Assembly: GCA_900313855.1 (NCBI GenBank)
Contig: OMSZ01000011.1
Location: 1-7,522 of the forward strand
Direction of reading: 5' to 3'
Length of the DNA stretch: 7,522 nt
DNA from: an uncultured Eubacteriales bacterium
GTDB lineage: Bacteria; Bacillota; Clostridia; Lachnospirales; Lachnospiraceae
The first letter of the stretch is position 1. Every line of letters begins with the position of its first letter. A program made the translations under genes and the position numbers. Shown one piece after another: positions 1-6,790 of this stretch. The notes under the pieces are model-generated. The model saw nothing but the letters and a program-made list of their open reading frames with translations. It was not told the DNA's origin and did not search any database.

Positions 1-86
1 AATATAAAGATCATCCTGCTGATAGACCATTGTTCTGTAGCCCATATATACGGTTATTATATCGCCGGGCAGAATGTCATCTGTTA
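1..86 (-). other. Sequence downstream of alsD; possible start of another gene, unproven
   Basis: No clear terminator hairpin follows alsD. On the minus strand, a frame opening with ATG at 45 (MGYRTMVYQQDDLYI) runs off the window edge. It has no Shine-Dalgarno sequence before it, but the same frame is open further upstream and reads plausibly (DDILPGDIITVY). The only ATG with a ribosome-site-like GGGAG upstream, at 80, is followed by a stop after seven codons. A continuing operon, a weak start or a degraded gene are all possible. Confidence 0.25.
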
Positions 87-821
87 TTATTCTCCCTGTT
101 CAACACTCTTGATCTCCTCCTTAGAAGCACCTTTCAATGCATAGGTATCAAAGGCAGGCTCATGAGGAAGCGCAATCTCTATATTCGTGATCTTGTTAAA
201 GTGCGCAACTCCATTTTTCATTACCACATCAAAGACATGCCCGCCTTTTTTTCTGTCCTCAGAGACAAAATGCAGATGCCATCCCGAAGCATTTATACCG
301 TCCATATAATCAGGATAATATACACAGACCAGAGTACCTGCTATGTCATCAAAGTAAAAATCCCTCTGTGTCTCAGTTAATGCGTCCTTCAATGAAACAT
401 GGTGGGCTCTGTAGCCTGATTCACTTCGTGCACATACTCTTTTGAAGCTTCCATCGATACGGACAACGTGCATACTGTTAAGACCGAAGTCCTCCTCAAT
501 AAGAATATCAAGTTGCCTTTTGAGATCTTCGATGGTCTCTGTAGCACCAATCTCACAATGCCTGTCCTCAGCAAAGAATGTCACAGACGAAAATGGAACG
601 CCTATTTTGCCATCAGCCTCGCTGACATCTCCCTTTTCATCAGCTCTGTAACAATGGCCATCAAGGACTATCATCTCACCGTTAACATCCTCGAAGGTTC
701 CAAGTCCGATATCACCGTTTTCCAGCAATTCACTCACATTTATTACCTCTCTTGAATATCCAAGAGCCAGGGCCTGCAAGGTAGAAACCTGGAACATCTT
801 GTTAGTGCTCCTTTTATTCAT
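87..821 (-). CDS. alsD: Acetolactate decarboxylase
   Basis: Converts 2-acetolactate to acetoin and CO2, the second step from pyruvate in the acetoin/2,3-butanediol branch; cytoplasmic. At 244 residues it has normal family length. Recognisable parts are FQVSTLQALALGYSREV (10-26), GTFEDVNGEMIVLDGHCYRA (41-60) and YYPDYMDGINASGWHLHF (168-185) followed by SEDRKKGGHVFD. The metal ligands of the family are present as His182 and His184 (HLH) and His195 (GGH), with the conserved Glu of GEM at 49. The ATG at 821 has AAGGAG 7 nt upstream; an internal Met9 is a weaker alternative. The gene ends with tandem TAA codons. No acetolactate synthase gene is in the window. A 254-bp gap, mostly the palindromic insertion, separates it from the regulatory genes; without the insertion the gap would be 31 bp, so it was probably part of that operon. 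Confidence 0.95.
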   Translation of the reverse strand: MNKRSTNKMFQVSTLQALALGYSREVINVSELLENGDIGLGTFEDVNGEMIVLDGHCYRADEKGDVSEADGKIGVPFSSVTFFAEDRHCEIGATETIEDLKRQLDILIEEDFGLNSMHVVRIDGSFKRVCARSESGYRAHHVSLKDALTETQRDFYFDDIAGTLVCVYYPDYMDGINASGWHLHFVSEDRKKGGHVFDVVMKNGVAHFNKITNIEIALPHEPAFDTYALKGASKEEIKSVEQGE

Positions 822-839
822 ACTATCTCTCCTTATCTA

Positions 840-853
840 AACTATACTTAATC
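840..853 (+). repeat. Left 14-bp direct repeat (probable target-site duplication)
   Basis: AACTATACTTAATC here is identical to 1063-1076. The copies lie exactly outside the two terminal inverted repeats, and identity ends on both sides, as expected of a duplicated insertion target. This copy is 18 bp upstream of the alsD start. Confidence 0.82.
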
Positions 854-870
854 AGGTAATTGCGAAACTC
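854..870 (+). repeat. Left terminal inverted repeat of the MITE-like element
   Basis: The 17 bases AGGTAATTGCGAAACTC are exactly complementary to 1046-1062, and the match breaks down directly inside this length. It abuts the left direct repeat without a gap. Confidence 0.88.
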
Positions 871-935
871 ACGATTTCACTTGATTGTCTTGTGCATATT
901 GTATAGATTCAATAAGCAGACCGTTTGCGACCGCC

Positions 936-970
936 GGTACTTATGCACCGTATTTTGGTGCATTAGTACC
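936..970. repeat. Central hairpin of the palindromic element
   Basis: GGTACTTATGCACC (936-949) pairs with GGTGCATTAGTACC (957-970): 14 positions with one T-T mismatch around a 7-nt loop. There is no T-run after it on either strand, so it does not look like an intrinsic terminator. In an operon transcript it would cap a much longer imperfect stem built from the two arms. Confidence 0.8.
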
Positions 971-1045
971 GCTGCGTGAGCAACCGAGCGAAAGCGTGTC
1001 TGCGTTTGAACTATGCAATATGCACAGAGGTAAAACAATGAAATA

Positions 1046-1062
1046 GAGTTTCGCAATTACCT
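1046..1062 (-). repeat. Right terminal inverted repeat of the MITE-like element
   Basis: GAGTTTCGCAATTACCT is the perfect reverse complement of 854-870. It abuts the right direct repeat without a gap. Confidence 0.88.
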
Positions 1063-1076
1063 AACTATACTTAATC
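1063..1076 (+). repeat. Right 14-bp direct repeat (probable target-site duplication)
   Basis: Identical to 840-853. Its last base (1076) is also the third base of the TAG stop of the HATPase gene on the minus strand, so the target lay at the very end of that gene. Confidence 0.82.
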
Positions 1077-1486
1077 TAAAGTTTCTTGGTTATGGTCAGG
1101 ATATTGCACCCATCCTTATATTCATATCTTACGTCATCCATACTCTTCTTTACCATGAATATACCAAGTCCCCCTATCTGCCTTTCCTCAGCAGAAAGAG
1201 TCACATCAGGGTCAGGTCTTGCCAGAGGGTTATAGGGTTTTCCGGTATCTGTAAATGTAATAGATATCTGATTATTCTCATTATCCTCATCCACATGTAT
1301 GATGGCATTTCCCGTATCAGGTGTATAAGCATAATGAGCAATATTAACAAACAGTTCCTCTACCGCCACATCAAGCTGCATCTGCACCTTCATGGATGCA
1401 CCCATCTTCTCAAGGTGCTCATCCACAAAGTCCAGTACATCCTGCATTTTATCAGGGAGGGCTTCAATATTTAGTTCATTCGTCAT
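1076..1486 (-). CDS. SpoIIAB/RsbW-like anti-sigma factor / serine kinase (HATPase)
   Basis: The 136-residue protein is a stand-alone ATP-binding domain of the anti-sigma kinase type. Visible boxes are the N box VEELFVNIAHYAY (42-54; Glu43/Glu44 and Asn48), the G1 box FTDTGKPYNPL (78-88; Asp80, Gly82) and the G2 box QIGGLGIFMVKK (103-114). All expected ATP and Mg contacts appear present, unlike the G1 box of the transporter-fused copy. By family it phosphorylates the operon's STAS protein and sequesters a partner, classically a sigma factor, but none is encoded here. Its ATG lies inside the end of the phosphatase gene (11-bp overlap), with AAAGGAG 10 nt upstream. The TAG stop at 1078-1076 touches the direct repeat flanking the palindromic insertion, so the insertion happened immediately after the gene without changing its protein. 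Confidence 0.93.
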   Translation of the reverse strand: MTNELNIEALPDKMQDVLDFVDEHLEKMGASMKVQMQLDVAVEELFVNIAHYAYTPDTGNAIIHVDEDNENNQISITFTDTGKPYNPLARPDPDVTLSAEERQIGGLGIFMVKKSMDDVRYEYKDGCNILTITKKL

Positions 1487-3476
1487 CAGCCTTATTCTCC
1501 TTTACCTGCGTACTGCTAATATATTCCATGCAGAGCATTGTAAGATCGTCAAACTGCTCCGCTTCCTTAACAAATCCATCTACTGCATTTCTTACATTTT
1601 CAAGTACTGTCTCAGGATGCGCAGCGGCATCCTTGTTCAGTGCTTCTATCATCCTCTCTGTTCCAAAAAGTTCATTTTCTGCATTCGTTGCTTCAGCCAC
1701 ACCGTCGGTATATACAAATATCTTAGAGCCCGGTGTAAGGGTAAGCTCATACTCCTTATACTTAACACCCTCCATACCGCCTATGACAAAGCCATGTTTA
1801 TCCTTATAAAGCTCGAAGCTTCCGTCCGAATAGCGTATTGCCGGATACTCATGTCCCGCATTCGCCGCAGTAAGCTTTCCGGTGGAAATCTCTAAAATAC
1901 CAAGCCACACAGTTACGAACATCTCCTCACGGTTATTGGCGCATATTGCCATATTGGTATCAGCCAGAATCTGAGCCGGAGATTTGCCAAGCATGGCATT
2001 GTTCGCAAGCATAATCTTAGATGCCATCATGAAAAGTGCAGCCGGAACTCCCTTTCCCGATACATCTGCCATTACCATGCAAATGTGATCATCATCCACT
2101 AAGAAGAAATCATAGAAATCTCCACCTACCTCCTTAGCCGGTGTCATTGTGGCAAAGATGTCAAACTCAGGTCTCTCCGGAAACGCCGGAAAGACATTCG
2201 GAAGCATGTCCGCCTGAATTCTTGTGGCAAGGGAAAGCTCTGCACCGATACGTTCTTTCTCAGCCGTAACCGATACCAGATTATCCACATAGCTTGTAAT
2301 ATCGTCCATCATATGCCCGAAGGATTCTGAAAGACCTTCAATCTCATCACCTGTATGTATCTTCTGCCTTTCCCGATTAAAATCACCCCCTGATTTAACA
2401 TCCTCTAAATGATCCCTGCCGGCGAATTCATCCACCTCTTCTGCCAGCACCTCAACCGGTATGGTAATATTCTTCTCTATGAAATTCAGGAAGATAATTG
2501 ACACTACGAACAATACATTCAAAGATATACCCACCACAGCATAGATATATTCCCAAAGCTCCTTGCGCTCTAATACATTTGCCTGTCCGAAATAAGATGT
2601 CACGCCAACCAGTAATACGCAGAATATTGTAATCAGAAGAAATCCAAGTACAACCTTTGCCCTGATAGACATGGTACGGATATTGACCTTGAAGGTCATA
2701 CTCTGATAGTGTGAAAAAGGCTTCAGAATATACAATCCCTGGATAATAAGACATATCACAAGAAGAACAAACTCAATCCTGACAGGAATCTGTGTTCCTG
2801 CAAATCTGGAAAGAAGATAATAGATCATGCCGAAAACCGCTATCCCGAAAATAAGTATATCACAAACTGTCGGAATAAATGAACCCTCCCTTTTCTCCGA
2901 ACCATCAGGTACCCAGAATACTGCTTTTCTGCGGCTGGTCCACAGAAGCAGCACCGGAATACCAAGTACTACAGCAAAATCAAAATTATTGAAAAACAGC
3001 AAAAGTCCGGAAGAACCGTAGGTCTGGAATCCAAGATATTCAAACAGCATGGATAACAGCACCGTAGTAATCAGAGAATCTATGAAAACAATAAATATAA
3101 AGCGGAGAATATCATTAACACTTCTAAGACGGGGTTTTTCCACATAGCCCCTTCCAAAATCCATACTGTACCACATTTTGTATGGAAGATATGCGTAAAA
3201 AAAGTTAATAAGAAAACCGGGAAACCAGATATGAAATCCCGAACCGCTTATAATATCCGTAATGGCGTTAGCGATGGCGATTCCCCATGCCCCTGCCGGG
3301 CCCCACATTATACCAAACACCACAGGTATCATATTGGCAGGTCTGACCTCAGTCATACCGGGCACAAGGCTTAAGATTGATTTGAATGGTGCAGCCACCA
3401 CCACAAAAAGGACGCCCACAAAAAGTATCCTGAAAAGCCACTCTTTCTTTGTAAAAGGCTTCAATATCTCTTTCAT
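1476..3476 (-). CDS. Membrane-bound SpoIIE/RsbU-type PP2C phosphatase with HAMP domain
   Basis: This is a 666-residue membrane receptor phosphatase. Residues about 14-333 hold around nine hydrophobic segments. The first block includes EVRPANMIPVVFG and WGPAGAWGIAIANAITDI (about 43-75), which resembles the small-molecule-binding membrane domains of ECF transporter S components; that likeness is from memory. A HAMP-like segment (IEKNITIPVEVLAEEVDEF to HTGDEIEGLSESF, about 333-386) and a short helical linker with RIQADMLP (419-426) lead to the PP2C/SpoIIE domain (about 437-652). Its metal-binding acidic motifs are intact: KEVGGDFYD (448-456), MADVSGKGVPAALFM (469-483), TDGVAEATN (590-598) and FDDLTML (642-648). 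By family, it dephosphorylates the phospho-STAS protein when its sensor region is stimulated; the signal is unknown. The ATG follows a strong GGGAGG site, 12 bp after the transporter stop, and the gene's end overlaps the next start by 11 bp, so it is well embedded in the operon. Confidence 0.94.
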   Translation of the reverse strand: MKEILKPFTKKEWLFRILFVGVLFVVVAAPFKSILSLVPGMTEVRPANMIPVVFGIMWGPAGAWGIAIANAITDIISGSGFHIWFPGFLINFFYAYLPYKMWYSMDFGRGYVEKPRLRSVNDILRFIFIVFIDSLITTVLLSMLFEYLGFQTYGSSGLLLFFNNFDFAVVLGIPVLLLWTSRRKAVFWVPDGSEKREGSFIPTVCDILIFGIAVFGMIYYLLSRFAGTQIPVRIEFVLLVICLIIQGLYILKPFSHYQSMTFKVNIRTMSIRAKVVLGFLLITIFCVLLVGVTSYFGQANVLERKELWEYIYAVVGISLNVLFVVSIIFLNFIEKNITIPVEVLAEEVDEFAGRDHLEDVKSGGDFNRERQKIHTGDEIEGLSESFGHMMDDITSYVDNLVSVTAEKERIGAELSLATRIQADMLPNVFPAFPERPEFDIFATMTPAKEVGGDFYDFFLVDDDHICMVMADVSGKGVPAALFMMASKIMLANNAMLGKSPAQILADTNMAICANNREEMFVTVWLGILEISTGKLTAANAGHEYPAIRYSDGSFELYKDKHGFVIGGMEGVKYKEYELTLTPGSKIFVYTDGVAEATNAENELFGTERMIEALNKDAAAHPETVLENVRNAVDGFVKEAEQFDDLTMLCMEYISSTQVKENKADDE

Positions 3477-3488
3477 AACACCCTCCCT

Positions 3489-5309
3489 TTATATTATTAC
3501 CATAAAATTATTGTATCCGATGGTACGTCGATAGTGATATTCTTTTGCGATCTTTTTCACTATACCAAGTCCCAGTTCGTTAATATTGCCTTCAGTGTCA
3601 TTTGTGTCCGAATCATCCGACATTACTCCATCCACAAGAGCGTTTATATTACCCACTTCTGAAGCCGAAGGGTCAAACTGCGTCAGATTATCACGTACAC
3701 GAAGCATAACAGACCCATCCTCACCCTTCACATTAGGGGTAATCCTCACATCCACATAGTTAAAGCCACTGCGGCTGTTCTCCGCCATGCCGACAACATT
3801 AACCACAAGCTCTTCTATAACAAGATGTATATAAAATGCCTTCTTAACTCCTATCTCCATCTCGTCACAGTACTTTTCCAAATCCTCTATCAGCGCAGGT
3901 ATATTATCGCTTGTGGTTTCACTTACCGAATGGAACTCTCCATCAGGTCGTACAAAGGCTTCCTTCTTAAGCAGTAATAACCCCTGTCTCTTAAAAAGGC
4001 AATATACTATAACGAAGATGGCTGTTGCCACCCCTCCTGCAAGCAGCCCCAACCAGACACCCCTCATTCCTATAAGCCGCACCATAATACACACTGCAGA
4101 CAATCCGAACACAAGGTTATCGAGAAGACTTAAGCAAAACGCCGTCCCCACCTTACCTGTAAAACGGTAAAAAGCGTTGACAAAGGTTGTAAATGCTACT
4201 ATCGGGAAATATACTGCCAGCACCCGAAGAGCCAGTATGGTCTCTCGCATCATCCCCTCCCCTGTCACACTAAACAGAGCACAAAGGATACGCCCTCCTA
4301 ATGCCGTAACAAAAGCAAGGCATAACGCAATAACAAGCATTGAAATATAACCAATCCGTGCAGTCTCCCGTACATTCTCCTCTTCTTTCTCGCCATAATA
4401 GATTCCAAGCATAGGCTGCATGGAGCCTGTTACACCATCAAAAAGAGCAAAAATGAAATTGATAAGATACTTTAATATACCGTATATGGCTATACCCTCA
4501 CTTCCGCCGTGAGCATTAAGCAGACGGTTGATAACTATGGTAAGCAGTATCTGTGAGGCAAATATAACACCAAGTGTCGCTCCCTGTCTTGCAATCTTAC
4601 AGGACAGTCCGAATAATTTCTCATCCGACCGCTTCCAAAAACGCACCAGACGAAACATCCTGTTTTTGTTAAAAAGCTTAAGTGATGCCAGCAGACAGCA
4701 TATACCCTCTGCAACGATTGTTCCAAGCGCTATACCGGCCCCGGATAAATGTGCCGCCTTCACAAAGAATACCGACAACAGCACATTCAATAATCCGGTA
4801 ATAAGTACACATATCATAGCATAGCGCTGTTCGTTATCATTTCGCAGGAAGGTAACCATCACCGGTGAAAGCACAAGCATTGGAAATCCAATAAAAAGCA
4901 CTCCGATATACCCCTCCGGTCCGTCTATGCCGTTGCCTACGGTTCCTCCAAGCAGTTCCGTAACCGGCATAAGCATTATTCTTCCGGTTATACCTATTAC
5001 AACTGAGAAAAACACGGCACATATCATTGATGCAGTGAATATCCTGCTACATCCCTGCCTGTCTCCCTGTCCCATACGTGTAGATAATAGAATTGCTCCT
5101 CCCATGCCGAAAAGGGCATACAGTATCTGGGCAAGAATCACAACAGGAAGTGCCACACCAATAGACGTTAGTGCCTCCGGCCCGATCAGATTACCCGCAA
5201 TAATAAGATCCGTCATGGAAATTATCGAAAGAGCAAGTGAACTTGTCACTGTGGGAATCAGGAATTTTCCAAAGGTATCCTTAACAATTCGTTTTTCAAT
5301 TTTTTCCAT
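3489..5309 (-). CDS. MATE-family transporter fused to a SpoIIAB/RsbW-like HATPase domain
   Basis: Residues about 10-445 of 606 form a polytopic membrane protein with MATE-family features: the N-terminal LSIISMTDLIIAGNLIGPEA segment, repeated hydrophobic helices (about 12) and two similar halves. After a linker (about 448-470) comes a SpoIIAB/RsbW-like ATP-binding domain: N box EELVVNVV at 499-506 with Glu499/Glu500 and Asn504; G1 box RDNLTQFDP from 539, where the usual DxG reads DNL; an acidic stretch SDDSDTNDTEGN at 564-575; and G2 box LGLGIVKK at 579-586. MATE proteins export cationic or amphipathic compounds using Na+ or H+; HATPase domains of this group phosphorylate STAS proteins or bind partners. 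I infer that the transporter is either controlled by, or feeds into, the STAS switch encoded upstream. The MEKIEK start was chosen because GAGGA sits 7 nt before it; a longer frame from 5420 would overlap the previous gene by over 100 bp and adds a non-membrane leader. It starts 2 bp after the previous stop. Confidence 0.92.
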   Translation of the reverse strand: MEKIEKRIVKDTFGKFLIPTVTSSLALSIISMTDLIIAGNLIGPEALTSIGVALPVVILAQILYALFGMGGAILLSTRMGQGDRQGCSRIFTASMICAVFFSVVIGITGRIMLMPVTELLGGTVGNGIDGPEGYIGVLFIGFPMLVLSPVMVTFLRNDNEQRYAMICVLITGLLNVLLSVFFVKAAHLSGAGIALGTIVAEGICCLLASLKLFNKNRMFRLVRFWKRSDEKLFGLSCKIARQGATLGVIFASQILLTIVINRLLNAHGGSEGIAIYGILKYLINFIFALFDGVTGSMQPMLGIYYGEKEEENVRETARIGYISMLVIALCLAFVTALGGRILCALFSVTGEGMMRETILALRVLAVYFPIVAFTTFVNAFYRFTGKVGTAFCLSLLDNLVFGLSAVCIMVRLIGMRGVWLGLLAGGVATAIFVIVYCLFKRQGLLLLKKEAFVRPDGEFHSVSETTSDNIPALIEDLEKYCDEMEIGVKKAFYIHLVIEELVVNVVGMAENSRSGFNYVDVRITPNVKGEDGSVMLRVRDNLTQFDPSASEVGNINALVDGVMSDDSDTNDTEGNINELGLGIVKKIAKEYHYRRTIGYNNFMVII

Positions 5310-5311
5310 CT

Positions 5312-6781
5312 TCACATCCTCATTCTGAAAAAATGTTCCTGAAGAAGCATCTTTGCCGGGTGGGCATCCGTAAGCAGCTCCCGACCATCCGTCATCGAGA
5401 AATGGTACAGTGAAAGCCACTTATTAAGCAACTCCTCCTCCGAGCATTTTTCCTCCAGTATCATATCTGTACCCAGCATATACAGCCTTTTCTCGGCATC
5501 CGGATGATAGCACAGCCATGATGATAATAGTATCATCTGTGCAAATATCAAGTCTATCATACAGTTGGTAAGACTGATAACATTGGTTCGGAAGAAATTC
5601 ACCGGACGTCCCTTCGCTATCACAAATACGCTCTTTTCCATCTTGCTTCCTTCATTGTTAACGCACGAAAAAACATACTCGTCCACTCCGGTGGATGTAT
5701 ATATGGCTTTAAGTACTGAATTATCAGGAAATGGTCTCTTACCCTCAGTCATCTCCAGAAAGGTCTGAAACTCTATATCCTGAGATGAACTGCTTACAAG
5801 ATATAGTTTTTTCCCATTCCCTGCAAAGAAGCAGGAAAGCATATGCTCATCCACTGAAGCAACACCCGTATTGCCAATCAGTACCGTATCCGTTGGAAAT
5901 CCTCCGTAATCAGATGCCGTAACCGTCATTAGTCCGTCATCTGCCGCAACATTCATAATAGTGGGATTAGTATCATACACACATAGATCCACCGCACGCC
6001 CCTTAAGCAGCTGTGCTATGGCTCTTCCAATCACGCCATATCCCACAAGCAGTATTTCATGAAACTCCAGAAAAGCATTAATTCCGTACAGAAATCTGGA
6101 CAGCTCCTCCACAACCCGTTCCGCAATGAAGCGTGACTCAATATTCATCTTGATATCAGACCTTGCCACACTTGTATGTGGATAATAGTATCCCAACTCC
6201 CTGGCAAGCCTGTATCCCCGCAGTGTCCCGGAAGTTGTCTGCTCCACGGCTCCAAGCATACTGCTTATCAATATGGGGTATTGCTTGGAAAACTCCCGAA
6301 AGACCTTGTAATGATAACCACCATCCTCAATAACCAGAAGCCTCTTTCCCTTTTCCAGGAGAGGTATTATATCATTTATAACTGCCTGTTCAATCATCTT
6401 ATGTACAAGCTCGATAAAACCACCCCCATAGGTGTCACAGATTACTCCGTTACGGTATATGTCAGAAGTCTTCCGATCCTTTGAATCTATAGCGGCATAA
6501 CCTATAAATGAATCCTCTATGGGCGGCATTAGATTATTGTAGGGTGCTCCCACAAATATTACTGTCTCAAAGACAGTCGAAAGCACCCTGCAAAACTCAA
6601 ACGAATTCTCCATACAGTGATTGATGTGCAGAATCACAATATTCTCAATCCCACAATTACTGTCGAACAATTCATTTATTATATTTTCTGAAAGCAGAAG
6701 CTTCTGCCTGCTCTCTCTCGGTTTCGGTTCTATTCCAAGGATACCCGGCTTATCAAGTTGTTCTCTCAATAATTCTGCCAT
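5312..6781 (-). CDS. S-adenosylhomocysteine hydrolase-like NAD-binding protein with altered active site
   Basis: This 489-residue protein resembles S-adenosylhomocysteine hydrolase (SAHH) along its length. In order: LHINH near 51-55 (SAHH LHMT region, His52 kept); IEDGG 151-155 (SAHH DDGG, Asp153 kept); AVEQTTSGT 178-186 (SAHH SEETTTG, second Glu replaced by Gln181); SDIKMNIESRF 208-218 (SAHH SVTKSKFDN, Lys211 kept, Asp and Asn replaced by Glu215 and Ser216); the Rossmann signature GYGVIG 247-252 followed by acidic Asp270; and GRPVNF 391-396. The SAHH GHPS histidine after that last motif is missing (FRTNVIS instead), as is the C-terminal KPxxYRY. The alignment is from memory of the family, so exact equivalences need checking. 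NAD(H) binding is likely; classical SAH hydrolysis is doubtful. It lies 29 bp after the STAS gene and 2 bp before the MATE fusion, so it belongs to the regulatory operon. A sensor, a scaffold or an enzyme for a different substrate are all possible. An upstream TTG at 6799 is rejected as start because the ribosome site lies within its first codons. Confidence 0.8.
   Translation of the reverse strand: MAELLREQLDKPGILGIEPKPRESRQKLLLSENIINELFDSNCGIENIVILHINHCMENSFEFCRVLSTVFETVIFVGAPYNNLMPPIEDSFIGYAAIDSKDRKTSDIYRNGVICDTYGGGFIELVHKMIEQAVINDIIPLLEKGKRLLVIEDGGYHYKVFREFSKQYPILISSMLGAVEQTTSGTLRGYRLARELGYYYPHTSVARSDIKMNIESRFIAERVVEELSRFLYGINAFLEFHEILLVGYGVIGRAIAQLLKGRAVDLCVYDTNPTIMNVAADDGLMTVTASDYGGFPTDTVLIGNTGVASVDEHMLSCFFAGNGKKLYLVSSSSQDIEFQTFLEMTEGKRPFPDNSVLKAIYTSTGVDEYVFSCVNNEGSKMEKSVFVIAKGRPVNFFRTNVISLTNCMIDLIFAQMILLSSWLCYHPDAEKRLYMLGTDMILEEKCSEEELLNKWLSLYHFSMTDGRELLTDAHPAKMLLQEHFFRMRM
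5317..5321 (-). promoter_or_regulatory. Ribosome binding site that sets the start of the MATE-HATPase gene
   Basis: GAGGA on the minus strand, inside the last codons of the SAHH-like gene, stands 7 nt before the ATG at 5309. It supports the 606-residue form over an in-frame ATG at 5420 and implies translational coupling of the two genes. Confidence 0.7.
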
Positions 6782-6790
6782 CACAAGTAA

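Larger units (their letters stand above)
854..1062. mobile_element. MITE-like palindromic insertion, 209 bp
   Basis: The ends are a perfect 17-bp inverted repeat, AGGTAATTGCGAAACTC at 854-870 and its complement at 1046-1062. Further matching arm blocks occur: GTGCATATTG(T/C)ATAG ... GCAGAC at 892-921 on the plus strand and at 1025-998 on the minus strand. The centre is a hairpin (936-970). The flanks carry a 14-bp direct repeat. No open reading frame of useful length exists inside, so it would be non-autonomous and mobilised by a transposase elsewhere. GC-rich words such as GAGCGAAAGCG in the right arm differ from the AT-rich intergenic style around it. The family is unknown; a 14-bp duplication is long for most insertion sequences. 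An alternative is a fixed structured RNA element transcribed with the operon. Confidence 0.8.

Noticed and set aside
30..380. Plus-strand open frame of 116 residues antisense to alsD
   Set aside because: It overlaps a clearly recognised gene in antisense, has no ribosome site that I can see and no family resemblance.
841..846. TATAGT on the minus strand as a -10 box for alsD
   Set aside because: No reasonable -35 hexamer lies 16-18 nt upstream, and the predicted RNA start would fall within the alsD ribosome site.
881..907. TTGATT / TATAGA pair on the plus strand as a promoter in the palindrome
   Set aside because: The spacer is only 15 nt, and it would transcribe against the operon with no gene downstream on that strand.
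936..970. Central hairpin as a rho-independent terminator
   Set aside because: There is no run of T after the stem on either strand.
854..1062. CRISPR array or riboswitch
   Set aside because: There is a single inverted pair rather than evenly spaced direct repeats, and I recognise no conserved riboswitch core; flanking direct repeats fit an insertion better.
1392..1895. Two overlapping plus-strand frames of 137-167 residues
   Set aside because: Both are antisense to the phosphatase catalytic domain and the HATPase start, with no recognisable motifs; they are shadows of the real reading frames.
5310..5420. 37-residue N-terminal extension of the MATE-HATPase protein
   Set aside because: It would overlap the end of the SAHH-like gene by over 100 bp, has a Gly/Pro-rich non-transporter composition, and the GAGGA site clearly serves the ATG at 5309.
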